Positions 9,399-17,812 of a stretch of 47,004 nucleotides of DNA are shown here, piece by piece. The notes beneath the pieces were generated by a model. That model was not told the DNA's origin. It saw nothing but the letters and a program-made list of their open reading frames with translations, and made no database searches. The stretch lies in assembly GCA_016197365.1 (NCBI GenBank), contig JACPVS010000018.1, positions 1-47,004 of the forward strand. The letters are read 5' to 3'. The number at the start of each line of letters is the position of its first letter. Position 1 is the first letter of the stretch. This DNA is from Mycolicibacterium cosmeticum (GTDB lineage: Bacteria; Actinomycetota; Actinomycetes; Mycobacteriales; Mycobacteriaceae). Made by a program: the position numbers and the translations under genes.

Positions 9399-11009
9399 AT
9401 GCAAAGCTACGATGTCGGGCCGATCACTCTGCCGATCCTCGAAGAGACCATCGGCGCGAACTTCGAGCGCACCGCCGCCGCGCACCCTGATATCGAGGCG
9501 CTGGTCGACTGCGCTCAGGGCAAGAGGTGGACCTACCGCGAACTGAACGCCGAGGTCGACGTCCTTGCGCGGGGATTGATCTCAAGAGGGATCGCCAAGG
9601 GCGACCGGGTGGGCATGTGGTCGCCGAACCGATCCGAGTGGACCATCGTCCAGTACGCGACCGCCAAGATCGGCGCGATCCTGGTCAACATCAATCCGGC
9701 CTACCGCACCCACGAGCTGGGGTACGTGCTCTACCAGTCGGGCGTGCGGATGCTGATCTCGGCAACCGATTTCAAGAGCTCCGACTATGTCGCGATGGTG
9801 GATGCCGTTCGCCCGGAGGCGCCCGCGCTGACCGAGGTGATCTTCCTGGGCACCGCCGACTGGGACGCGCTTCGCTCCAGCGCAGTGGCGCCCGAGGACC
9901 TGGCGGCGCGGCAAAAGACGCTGAAGAACACCGATCCGATCAACATCCAATACACCTCGGGCACCACGGGTTTCCCCAAAGGGGCAACCCTGTCGCACCG
10001 CAACATCCTGAACAACGGATTCTTTGTCACCGAAGGCATCAACCTGCGGCCGGGGGATCGGCTGTGCATCCCGGTGCCCTTCTATCACTGCTTCGGCATG
10101 GTGATGGGCAACCTGGGCTGCACCACACATGGCGTGACCATGGTGATCCCGGCACCGGGCTTCGATCCCGGGCTGACGCTGAAAGCCATTGCACAGGAAC
10201 GCTGCACCGGGGTGTACGGGGTGCCGACGATGTTCATCGCCATGCAGAACCACCCATCGTTTCCCGAGGCGGACCTCAGCACCTTGCGGACCGGCATCAT
10301 GGCCGGCGCGGTCTGCCCCATCGAGGTGATGAAGCACTGCATCAACGACATGAACATGTCCGAGGTGGCCATCGCCTACGGAATGACGGAGACCTCACCG
10401 GTGTCGTGTCAGACCCTGCACGACGACGACCTGGATCGGCGCACGGCGACCATCGGCCGGGCGCACCCGCACGTAGAGGTGAAGATCGTCGACCCCGAAA
10501 CGGGCGATATCGTCGAACGTGGGGAGCCCGGCGAGTTCTGCACCCGCGGCTACTCGGTGATGATCGGGTACTGGGACAACGACGAAAAAACCGCCGAGGC
10601 AATCGATGACGAGGGTTGGATGCACACCGGCGATCTCGCGGTGATGCGTGCGGACGGCTACTGCACCGTCGTCGGCCGAATCAAGGACATGGTCATCCGC
10701 GGTGGCGAGAACGTGTACCCACGCGAGGTCGAGGAGTTCCTGTACACGCATCCCGGCATCGAGGACGCCCAGGTGATCGGCGTCCCCGACGCCAAGTACG
10801 GCGAAGAGATCTGCGCGTGGATCAAGATGAAGCCGGGTGCGGAACCGTTGGACGTCAAGGCCGTTCGGGCGTTCGCCGAGGGCAGGCTGGCGCACTACAA
10901 GATCCCGCGCTACGTGCACCTGGTGGAGGAGTTCCCGATGACCGTCACCGGCAAGATCCGCAAGGTGCAGATGCGCGAGGAGAGCGTGGAGATCCTCGGG
11001 CTCAGCTGA
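9399..11009 (+). CDS. FadD-type fatty-acid--CoA ligase (AMP-binding)
   Basis: 536 residues. ANL-superfamily ligase with P-loop YTSGTTGFPKG from residue 185, YGMTETSPV (A5), WMHTGDLAVM (A7), GRIKDMVIRGGENVYP (A8) and catalytic lysine in VTGKIRK (K519). The GENVYPREVEEF form is typical of FadD medium/long-chain ligases. It resembles the mycobacterial FadD35-like group from memory, but I do not assign the symbol. It follows the first ligase by 3 nt and is almost certainly cotranscribed, so the pair may activate two acids of one pathway. The stop overlaps the convergent dehydratase stop by 8 bp. Confidence 0.9.
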   Translation: MQSYDVGPITLPILEETIGANFERTAAAHPDIEALVDCAQGKRWTYRELNAEVDVLARGLISRGIAKGDRVGMWSPNRSEWTIVQYATAKIGAILVNINPAYRTHELGYVLYQSGVRMLISATDFKSSDYVAMVDAVRPEAPALTEVIFLGTADWDALRSSAVAPEDLAARQKTLKNTDPINIQYTSGTTGFPKGATLSHRNILNNGFFVTEGINLRPGDRLCIPVPFYHCFGMVMGNLGCTTHGVTMVIPAPGFDPGLTLKAIAQERCTGVYGVPTMFIAMQNHPSFPEADLSTLRTGIMAGAVCPIEVMKHCINDMNMSEVAIAYGMTETSPVSCQTLHDDDLDRRTATIGRAHPHVEVKIVDPETGDIVERGEPGEFCTRGYSVMIGYWDNDEKTAEAIDDEGWMHTGDLAVMRADGYCTVVGRIKDMVIRGGENVYPREVEEFLYTHPGIEDAQVIGVPDAKYGEEICAWIKMKPGAEPLDVKAVRAFAEGRLAHYKIPRYVHLVEEFPMTVTGKIRKVQMREESVEILGLS

Positions 11010-12186
11010 ATTCGGCTGTCCCGATCGTCCAGGCGCGCGCCTGATCGCTCAGCGTGAAGCCCAAGCCGGGGCGATCCGACAGGTGCATTCGGCCGTCGCT
11101 GATCTCCAGGTGCTCGTTGAACAGCGGGTCGAGCCAGTCGAAGTGCTCGACCCACACGCCGTGCGGGTAGGTGGCGGCCAGGTGCAGATGGATCTCCATC
11201 GCGAAATGCGGTGCCAGTTGCAGGAACTTCTGCTCGGCCAGCGTGGAGAGCTTGAGGAACTGGGTGATACCGCCGATGCGCGGGGCGTCGGGCTGAATGA
11301 TGTCGACGGAGTCGGCGTCGATGAGGCGCTGATGCTCACCCACGCTGGCCAGCATCTCGCCGGTCGCGATCGAGGTGTCCAGGGCACGGGCCAGATGGGC
11401 GTGGCCCTCGACGTCGTAGGCGTCCAGCGGCTCTTCGATCCAGACCAGGTTGAACTTCTCCAGGATGCGACCCATGCGCATCGCGGTGGGGCGGTCCCAC
11501 TGCTGGTTGGCGTCGACCATCAGCGGAACGTCATCACCGAGGTGCTCGCGGACCTTCTCCAGCCGGGCGATGTCGGTGCGCCAATCGGGTTGTCCCACCT
11601 TGATCTTGATGCCGCCGATGCCGCTGGACAGCGCGGCCGAGGCGTTCTCCAGCACCTGCTCGATGGGCGTGTGCAGGAAGCCGCCGGAGGTGTTGTAGGT
11701 CGGCACGGAATCGCGGTGGCTGCCGATCAACTTCGCGATGGGCAGACCCGCGCGCTTGGCCTTGAGGTCCCACAGGGCGATGTCGAAGGCGGCGATCGCT
11801 TGTGTCGCGACACCGCTGCGACCCACCGAGGCGCCGGCCCAGACCAGCTTGGTCCAGATCTTGGCGATGTCGTTGGGGTCCTCGCCGATCAGGACGGGAG
11901 CCACCTCGCGGGCGTGCGCGAACTGGGCGGGCCCACCGGCGCGCTTGGAGTAGCTGAACCCGATGCCGGAATGACCGTCGACGGTGTGGATCTCGGCGAA
12001 CAGGAACGCGACCTCGGTCATCGGCTTCTGTCGGCCGGTGAGCACCTTGGCGTCGCTGATCGGGTTCTGCAGCGGCAGTGTCACCGACGACAGCGTCACC
12101 CGCTCGATGCGGTCCTGGGTGGCCGCGCCGGCGGCCAGGGCTTTGATCGCCGCGTCGGGCGCGCTGAGTGCACTGCTCATCGTCAT
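11002..12186 (-). CDS. Enolase-superfamily acid-sugar dehydratase (L-talarate/galactarate dehydratase-like)
   Basis: 394 residues from the ATG at 12186. Mandelate racemase/muconate lactonizing family: a capping domain, then a TIM barrel with the KxK base motif (GIKIKVG), metal ligands in MVDANQ and WIEEPL, a TGEM strand and a late catalytic histidine in APHFAMEIH. The KxK/His pair is the arrangement in talarate/galactarate dehydratase, which dehydrates C6 diacids to keto-deoxy acids. A divergent GarP/GudP-like importer supports a diacid-sugar substrate (inference). The start is uncertain: TTG at 12213, GTG at 12195 and ATG at 12180 are in frame and none has a good ribosome binding site. A sibling specificity such as glucarate or another aldonate is possible. 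Confidence 0.85.
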   Translation of the reverse strand: MTMSSALSAPDAAIKALAAGAATQDRIERVTLSSVTLPLQNPISDAKVLTGRQKPMTEVAFLFAEIHTVDGHSGIGFSYSKRAGGPAQFAHAREVAPVLIGEDPNDIAKIWTKLVWAGASVGRSGVATQAIAAFDIALWDLKAKRAGLPIAKLIGSHRDSVPTYNTSGGFLHTPIEQVLENASAALSSGIGGIKIKVGQPDWRTDIARLEKVREHLGDDVPLMVDANQQWDRPTAMRMGRILEKFNLVWIEEPLDAYDVEGHAHLARALDTSIATGEMLASVGEHQRLIDADSVDIIQPDAPRIGGITQFLKLSTLAEQKFLQLAPHFAMEIHLHLAATYPHGVWVEHFDWLDPLFNEHLEISDGRMHLSDRPGLGFTLSDQARAWTIGTAEFS

Positions 12187-12253
12187 GGAGTCCACGGTAG
12201 GGAGGCCGTCCAATTCAGTCCAACACCGATTATGGATTTATTGATGCAGCAGA

Positions 12254-12274
12254 GGCATGAAAAAGATTCATGCC
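12254..12274. promoter_or_regulatory. Perfect palindrome GGCATGAA-N5-TTCATGCC, probable operator
   Basis: Two exact 8-base inverted arms (12254-12261 and 12267-12274) around AAAGA lie in the region between the divergent dehydratase and MFS importer starts. The size and symmetry suit a dimeric helix-turn-helix regulator controlling both genes. Which regulator binds is not shown; the closest encoded candidate is the IclR protein at 13756-14508. Confidence 0.6.
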
Positions 12275-12379
12275 TGGATTGCATTGACAGATACCGAATT
12301 GGGCTTGGACGGGAATGTATCCGGGTGCCTAGAGTCGGCCGAGGTCATTGATGTGACCTGAGCCACGCAAGGAGTTTCG

Positions 12380-13759
12380 ATGAATCCCACCGCCGCAGTG
12401 CCGGTCGGCAGTCCAGCCCGCGTCCCGGCACCCAAAGCCGGTCACGTGCGGTACGTCATCCTCGCGATGCTGTTCGCGGTCACCGTCATCAACTACGCCG
12501 ACCGGTCCACCATCTCGATGGCCGGCGACGCGATCCAGGATGCCCTCGGCATCGACGCGGTGACGCTGGGCTACATCTTCTCCGCGTTCGGCTGGTCCTA
12601 CCTGATCGCCCAGATCCCGGCCGGCTGGCTGCTGGACCGCTACGGCTCCAAGAAGGTCTACTGCGGGGCGATCCTGTCCTGGTCCATCTTCACCGTCTGC
12701 CAAGGTTTCGTCGGCAACTTCTCGATGGGCACCGCGGTCGGACTGCTGTTGCTGCTGCGTCTGCTGGTCGGCCTGGCCGAAGGCCCGTCGTTCCCCGGTA
12801 ATTCGCGCATCGTCGCGGCCTGGTTCCCGACGAAGGAACGCGGCACCGCCGCCGCCATCTTCAACTCCGCGCAGTACTTCGCCACTGCGGCGTTCTCCCC
12901 GCTGATGGGCTGGCTGGTGGTGACCGCCGGCTGGGAGCATGTGTTCACCATCGTCGGTGGCATCGGTGTGCTGTTCGGTCTGCTGTGGATCGTCGTCATC
13001 TACGCACCCCGCAACCATCCGAGGGTGACGCAGGCCGAATTGGACTACATCCGCGAGGGCGGCGCCCTGGTGGATATGGACGCCGGTGACGCGGCCCCGG
13101 CAGAAGCCAACGCCACCAAGCAACTTCACTACGTCAAGGCGCTGCTGAAGAACCGGATGATGCTGGGCGTTTACTTCGGCCAGTACTTCATCAACACCAT
13201 CACCTGGTTCTTCCTGACCTGGTTCCCCGTGTACTTGGTGCAAGAGCGCCACATGTCGATCCTCAAGGCCGGCTTCATCGCCTCGCTGCCCGCCATCTGC
13301 GGCTTCATCGGCGGCATCCTCGGCGGTGTGCTCTCCGACGGGCTGATGCGCCACGGTTGGTCGCAGACCAAGGCCCGCAAGCTGCCCATCGTGGTCGGGC
13401 TGCTGCTGGCCACCGTCATCATCGGCTGCAATTACGTCGAGGCGTCCTGGCTCGTGGTGCTTCTCATGGCGGTGTCGTTCTTCGGCAAGGGTCTGGGCGC
13501 GCTGGGCTGGGCGGTGGTCGCCGACACCGCGCCCAAGGAGATCGCGGGCCTGTCCGGCGGGGTCTTCAACACCTTCGGCAGCCTGGCCGCCATCACCACC
13601 CCGATCGTGATCGGCTACCTGGTGAAGACGCAGGGCTCGTTCGACCTGGCTCTGCTCTACGTCGGGCTCAGCGCGGTGCTCGCGCTGTTCTGCTACCTCG
13701 TGGTGGTCGGGCCGATCAAGCGTCTGGAGATCAGCGACCTGGAGCCTGCCGTCCGCTAA
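12380..13759 (+). CDS. MFS transporter, galactarate/glucarate (GarP/GudP)-like
   Basis: 459 residues with about 12 hydrophobic segments. AAGGAG lies 6 nt before the ATG. The N-terminal half matches what I recall of enterobacterial GarP/GudP in the anion:cation symporter family: INYADRSTIS, AQIPAGWLLDRYGSKKVY, EGPSFPGNSRIVAAWFPTKE and RGTAAAIFNSAQYF. These proteins import galactarate or glucarate by proton symport across the inner membrane. The gene is divergent from the dehydratase and converges with the IclR gene, overlapping it by 4 bp. Confidence 0.9.
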   Translation: MNPTAAVPVGSPARVPAPKAGHVRYVILAMLFAVTVINYADRSTISMAGDAIQDALGIDAVTLGYIFSAFGWSYLIAQIPAGWLLDRYGSKKVYCGAILSWSIFTVCQGFVGNFSMGTAVGLLLLLRLLVGLAEGPSFPGNSRIVAAWFPTKERGTAAAIFNSAQYFATAAFSPLMGWLVVTAGWEHVFTIVGGIGVLFGLLWIVVIYAPRNHPRVTQAELDYIREGGALVDMDAGDAAPAEANATKQLHYVKALLKNRMMLGVYFGQYFINTITWFFLTWFPVYLVQERHMSILKAGFIASLPAICGFIGGILGGVLSDGLMRHGWSQTKARKLPIVVGLLLATVIIGCNYVEASWLVVLLMAVSFFGKGLGALGWAVVADTAPKEIAGLSGGVFNTFGSLAAITTPIVIGYLVKTQGSFDLALLYVGLSAVLALFCYLVVVGPIKRLEISDLEPAVR

Positions 13760-14508
13760 GCCAGGAGCGGGCTCAGGCGCGCGGCGCACTCCCGCAGCAC
13801 GGGCACCTGGCGGGCCAGCAGTTGCTCCTGCTCGACGCGGGCGGACATCGCCACCGCGGCCACCAGGGCGCCCGCCGGGGCGCGCACCGGGACCGCGACG
13901 CACGCCGAATCCTCCCGCAGCTCACCGATCTGGCGGGCCGCGTCCTGATCGCGGATCTCGTCGAGTTGTTGCACCAGAAGCGATCTCGAGGTCACGGTGT
14001 GCCCGGTCAAGCCGTGTAGGGGTGAGGTGAGCAAGGCATCGATATCCCTTTTCTCGGCCAACAGCAGCTTCCCGACGGCGCAGGCGTGCAGGTGATGATT
14101 CAGCACCGACTCCTCAGCGGGTGGTGGATACTCACTGTCGGAGTCGGCCAGGCGCACCGAGGTGTTGGTGAAGTAGAACAGGTGCACACCGAAGCGCACC
14201 GACAACCGCAATTCGGCCAGCACCTCCCGGGCCGCGGTGCACACCGTCGGCGACACCGCCGCGTCGATCAGCAACCCCATCCGCGGGCCCAGCGAGAATC
14301 CGGACAGGTCCGGTAGTCGCACGATATAGCCATCGGCGACAAGCAGATTCAACAACCGGTAGGTGGTGGCCGACGGCATGGAGAGTCGTTCGGCGATCTC
14401 TTTCGCGGTCACCCCCACCCCGGCCAGCGCCACCGCCTCCAGCACCTGCAGCGCGCTCTGCACCGCCTTGGGCTGGCGGCCGGACAGGGCGCCATCGGTT
14501 GGGCTCAT
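13756..14508 (-). CDS. IclR-family transcriptional regulator
   Basis: 250 residues. GGAGGT lies 6 nt before the ATG. The N-terminal winged helix (about 15-75: ALQVLEAVALAG, TAKEIAERLSMPSATTYRLL) and the C-terminal GAF-like IclR effector domain (about 90-245, including HHLHACAVGKLLLA) are both present at normal length. The ATG overlaps the stop of the upstream permease (ATGA), so the two are translationally coupled. That coupling ties it to the amine unit; the convergent sugar-acid importer is the alternative target. The ATTCCA-N8-TGGAAT site upstream of the permease resembles IclR-type operators (inference). Confidence 0.92.
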   Translation of the reverse strand: MSPTDGALSGRQPKAVQSALQVLEAVALAGVGVTAKEIAERLSMPSATTYRLLNLLVADGYIVRLPDLSGFSLGPRMGLLIDAAVSPTVCTAAREVLAELRLSVRFGVHLFYFTNTSVRLADSDSEYPPPAEESVLNHHLHACAVGKLLLAEKRDIDALLTSPLHGLTGHTVTSRSLLVQQLDEIRDQDAARQIGELREDSACVAVPVRAPAGALVAAVAMSARVEQEQLLARQVPVLRECAARLSPLLA

Positions 14509-15962
14509 CGGCGCACCTCCCACGGGTTGTAGTCGGCGAACACGTCCCCGGCCACCGTTTCGTCGAACACCCCGACCCGCTCGGGTAGGTCGGGCAGGCT
14601 GCGGCGGCGCAGGCCGAACGCGACGAGACCCGTTGCCAGCAGCGCTGCATACACCGCGGTGGCGATCCACACCGGCGAGGCCACCGTGAGGGCGGCCCAG
14701 CAGATTATGGCGATCATCGCGGCCGCTGCGCACATCCCGATGACCAACGGGGCGCGGGTCAGTTCGCCGATGCGGCGTAGGAACGCCGGGGCGGCAAGGC
14801 ACACCAGCAGGTAGGCGCCGATGTATCCGTGCGCGGAGAGCGCGAGCAGTCCGATTAGCACCTCGCGGCTGGAGCCGGCGATGAACAGATACCCGACCGG
14901 GACCGCGACGATGACCGGGATGGCCAGGCTCAGCGCCACATGCGGGGTGCGATACACCGGATGGGCCCGGCCGACGCCCGCGGGCAGCACCCCCTCACGG
15001 CCCATCGCGAACAGCGTGCGCGACAGCGCCGTGGTCGATCCGATGACGCAGGCGAACCACGATGCAGTGATCCCGAGTTCCATCACGATGGACAGCACCG
15101 CCGACGCGCCGCCCGCGTTGTCCGGCAACGTCAGCACGATGGGCACGGAACCGATTCCCGCCCTGATGGTTCCCGCCGACTGCATCGCCGCGGCGAAGGT
15201 GTAGAGCACGCCGAGCGCCAAGGGCGACCATCTGATGGCGCGGGTCACCGTGACGAACGGACGCTGCGCCTCACGCGCGACGGTGCCTGCGCTCTCGAAT
15301 CCCACGTAGGACGTGATCGCCAACAGCAAAGCGAAGCCCAGCGCCGAGTGATCTTCTGGGGCAGATACTTTCGGTGGGTCGTGGCCGCCGGCGACTGAAC
15401 CGGTGAATGCGATCACCAGCACCACGGCCGCCACCGCGATGGCGAACACCTCGACCGTCAGCGAGATGCGGGCCGACAATCGGATGCCGCGCACCATCAA
15501 CGCCCACGCGAGGACGCCGACCAGCACCGCCAGCACAGCGATGGCGGGCCGCCCGTCGGGCACGCCGAGACGGCCCAGCAGGGCGGTGAGATAGCTTGCC
15601 GCCCCGAGGGTGCTGGCCATTGCTGCCGCCGCGTACCCCATCACCACCGACCAGCCGGCGGCGATTCCGGGTAACGGTCCCAATCCCTTGACGGTGTAGC
15701 TGTACAGCCCGCTGACAGCGACCATCCGGGAGGAGAACTGGGTGACGCAGTAACCCACGGCCGCCATCAACAGCGCGGTCACCACGAATACCGGCAGGGT
15801 GGCGTGCCCGGCCGCCGGGATCACCAACGCGGGGAGCGTCACCATCACCGCCGACGGTGCCACCGCCGACACGGACTGCCCCAGCACCTGGGCGAACGAC
15901 AGTTGCGCCCGGTGTAACCCCGAGACCGGCGACCTGCTCCTGATCGCCCGTCTGCCGCTCAT
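14505..15962 (-). CDS. APC-family amino acid/amine permease (amine unit, leftward)
   Basis: 485 residues with about 12 hydrophobic helices and the APC-type SYVGFESAGTVAREAQRP segment. It probably imports an amine or amino acid at the plasma membrane. The start is set at the ATG at 15962 (MSGRRAIRS). An upstream in-frame ATG at 16058 exists, but using it would place one CAAATGAGAAT operator copy inside the coding region, and the extra 32 residues look non-membrane. It is divergent from the aldehyde dehydrogenase and overlaps the IclR start by 4 nt. The substrate is inferred only from neighbours. Confidence 0.88.
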   Translation of the reverse strand: MSGRRAIRSRSPVSGLHRAQLSFAQVLGQSVSAVAPSAVMVTLPALVIPAAGHATLPVFVVTALLMAAVGYCVTQFSSRMVAVSGLYSYTVKGLGPLPGIAAGWSVVMGYAAAAMASTLGAASYLTALLGRLGVPDGRPAIAVLAVLVGVLAWALMVRGIRLSARISLTVEVFAIAVAAVVLVIAFTGSVAGGHDPPKVSAPEDHSALGFALLLAITSYVGFESAGTVAREAQRPFVTVTRAIRWSPLALGVLYTFAAAMQSAGTIRAGIGSVPIVLTLPDNAGGASAVLSIVMELGITASWFACVIGSTTALSRTLFAMGREGVLPAGVGRAHPVYRTPHVALSLAIPVIVAVPVGYLFIAGSSREVLIGLLALSAHGYIGAYLLVCLAAPAFLRRIGELTRAPLVIGMCAAAAMIAIICWAALTVASPVWIATAVYAALLATGLVAFGLRRRSLPDLPERVGVFDETVAGDVFADYNPWEVRR

Positions 15963-16022
15963 TTCGGCAACGTAACCGATCGGGTCGCCGCCCACAGCGT
16001 TGTCAGGTAAATCTTCGCGAAC

Positions 16023-16035
16023 TTCAAATGAGAAT
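16023..16035 (+). promoter_or_regulatory. Operator-like copy A: TTCAAATGAGAAT
   Basis: This is one copy of the CAAATGAGAAT motif, about 60 bp upstream of the leftward permease start. The same 13 bases occur exactly, in reverse, at 17740-17752. Confidence 0.5.
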
Positions 16036-16097
16036 CCGTCGGCCACACCAAACCGCATGACGCCCGTAGGGCCGCTCAACTGCGAATTCAAGACGGC

Positions 16098-16110
16098 GGA
16101 ATGAGAATGG
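16098..16110 (+). promoter_or_regulatory. Weaker operator-like copy: GGAATGAGAATGG
   Basis: Shares AATGAGAATGG with the strong site 20 bp downstream (16124-16134). It may be a secondary half-site in the permease/dehydrogenase promoter region. Confidence 0.35.
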
Positions 16111-16117
16111 CTATGAC

Positions 16118-16160
16118 ATTCCAAATGAGAATGGAATTCGACCAAAAACTCATTTGGAAT
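16118..16160. promoter_or_regulatory. Main operator pair between permease and aldehyde dehydrogenase genes
   Basis: The 12-mer ATTCCAAATGAG (16118-16129) is repeated exactly in reverse at 16149-16160. The left copy continues to GAATGGAAT, forming ATTCCA-N8-TGGAAT (16118-16137), an IclR-like dyad. The right edge lies about 33 bp upstream of the dehydrogenase ATG. The CAAATGAGAAT cores face each other with centres about 24 bp apart; the right core has two mismatches. Confidence 0.6.
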
Positions 16161-16193
16161 TGGTGGTGACGCAGACCACATCGGCGCGTAATC

Positions 16194-17702
16194 ATGACCT
16201 ATATGACAACCTTGCTGAGCCCGGTTCTGGACCCGCGCACCGCCGAATTCATCTCGGCGCCCCGGCGCATGTACGTCGACGGCCAGTGGGTCGACGCGCT
16301 CTCCGGGCGGCGCTTCGACACTGTCGACCCCGCCACCGAGCAGGTCGTCACCACGGTCCCGCACGCCGGCGTCGAGGACGTCGAACGCGCGGTCGGCGCC
16401 GCCCGCCGCGCCTTTGAGACCGGGCCGTGGCCGGCGATGACCCCGGCCGAGCGGCAGCGGATGATCTGGCGGATCGCCGAAGGCATCACCGCCCGGGCCG
16501 ACCAGTTCGCCGAGCTGGAGTGCATCGACAACGGCAAGTCGGTGGCCGTCGCCAAGGCCGTGGACGTGACCTGGGCGGCCGAGATCTTCTATTACTACGC
16601 GGGCTGGGCCACCAAGATCGAGGGCCGTACCGTCCCGGTCTCGGTGCCGTGGGCGCCGGGTGGTCGCTTCCACGCGTTCACGCTGCGCGAACCGGTTGGC
16701 GTCTGCGCCCAGATCATCCCGTGGAACTTCCCGCTGGTGATGGCCGCATTCAAGGTGGCACCCGCGCTGACCTGTGGCAACACCGTCATCCTCAAGCCCG
16801 CCGAGCAGACGCCGCTGACCGCGGTGCTGCTGGCCGAGGTGATCGCCGAAGCCGGTGTGCCCGACGGGGTCTTCAACCTGCTGACCGGATTCGGCGACAT
16901 CGGCGCGGCGCTGTCCGCGCATCCGGACGTCGACAAGGTCGCCTTCACCGGGTCCACCGACGTCGGCAAGAAGATCGTCAACGCCGCCTCCGGCAACCTC
17001 AAGAAGGTCTCCCTCGAACTGGGCGGCAAGAGCCCGCAGGTGGTGTTCGCCGACGCCGACCTGGCGGCCGCGATCCCCGGCGTGGCCGGCGGATTCCTGT
17101 TCAACCACGGCCAGACCTGCACCGCAGGCACCCGACTGCTGGTCGAGGACACCATCTTCGACGAGTTCACCGCCGGCGTCGCCGAGCACGCAGCGAGCCT
17201 GCGCATCGGCCCCGGCCTGGACCCCACCAATGACATCGGCCCGCTGGTGTCGCGCGAGCAGCTCACCAAGGTGACCGGCTATCTGGATGCCGGCATCGAG
17301 CAGGGCGCCCGCGCGCTGGCCGGCGGCGGACGGCACGGCGACACCGGCTTCTACGTGCAGCCGACGCTTCTGGTCGACGTGCGCGACGACTTCAGCGTCT
17401 ACCGCGAAGAGATCTTCGGACCCGTCGCGGTCGCCGTCCCGTTCAATCGCGAACGCGGCGTCCGAGCGGCGGCGAACGACACCCCGTACGGACTGGCCGC
17501 CAGCGTCTGGACCCGCGACGTGTCCACCGCCCACGAGGTCGCCGCCCAGATCAAGGCCGGCACGGTATGGGTCAACTGCCACAACGCGTTCGACACCGCA
17601 CTGCCATTCGGCGGCTACAAACAATCCGGCTGGGGCCGCGAACTGGGTGAAGGCGCCATCGCCGAATACACCCAGACGAAGGCCATCAATATCGCGCTCT
17701 GA
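16194..17702 (+). CDS. Aldehyde dehydrogenase (phenylacetaldehyde/betaine-aldehyde type)
   Basis: 502 residues, usual for the NAD(P)+-dependent family. Catalytic Cys309 (GQTCTAG), general-base Glu275 (LELGGKSP), the IPWNFPL segment and the GSTDVG nucleotide-binding turn are visible. The cytosolic enzyme would oxidise the aldehyde released by the copper amine oxidase downstream, as FeaB does after TynA in enteric bacteria (comparison from known pathways). A second ATG at 16203 is possible; neither has a strong ribosome binding site. Operator-like repeats lie immediately upstream and downstream, so the gene looks co-regulated with both permeases. Confidence 0.92.
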   Translation: MTYMTTLLSPVLDPRTAEFISAPRRMYVDGQWVDALSGRRFDTVDPATEQVVTTVPHAGVEDVERAVGAARRAFETGPWPAMTPAERQRMIWRIAEGITARADQFAELECIDNGKSVAVAKAVDVTWAAEIFYYYAGWATKIEGRTVPVSVPWAPGGRFHAFTLREPVGVCAQIIPWNFPLVMAAFKVAPALTCGNTVILKPAEQTPLTAVLLAEVIAEAGVPDGVFNLLTGFGDIGAALSAHPDVDKVAFTGSTDVGKKIVNAASGNLKKVSLELGGKSPQVVFADADLAAAIPGVAGGFLFNHGQTCTAGTRLLVEDTIFDEFTAGVAEHAASLRIGPGLDPTNDIGPLVSREQLTKVTGYLDAGIEQGARALAGGGRHGDTGFYVQPTLLVDVRDDFSVYREEIFGPVAVAVPFNRERGVRAAANDTPYGLAASVWTRDVSTAHEVAAQIKAGTVWVNCHNAFDTALPFGGYKQSGWGRELGEGAIAEYTQTKAINIAL

Positions 17703-17713
17703 GTTTTCCGGAG

Positions 17714-17752
17714 CCAAATGGGAATCGCGCAACAAAGCCATTCTCATTTGAA
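17714..17752. promoter_or_regulatory. Second operator pair, upstream of rightward permease/amine oxidase
   Basis: CCAAATGGGAAT (17714-17725) faces ATTCTCATTTGAA (17740-17752). Core centres are about 25 bp apart and convergent, the same geometry as the pair at 16118-16160. It lies 60-100 bp upstream of the permease ATG, in the 110-bp gap after the dehydrogenase stop. Confidence 0.6.
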
Positions 17753-17812
17753 CGCACTCAAGCCTTACCGCACGGCAACCCAAACACACTCAATTCCACC
17801 GAAGGTAGACCC

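Noticed and set aside
15963..17789. Upstream extension of the APC permease open frame
   Set aside because: It is antisense to the aldehyde dehydrogenase and would swallow the operator region.
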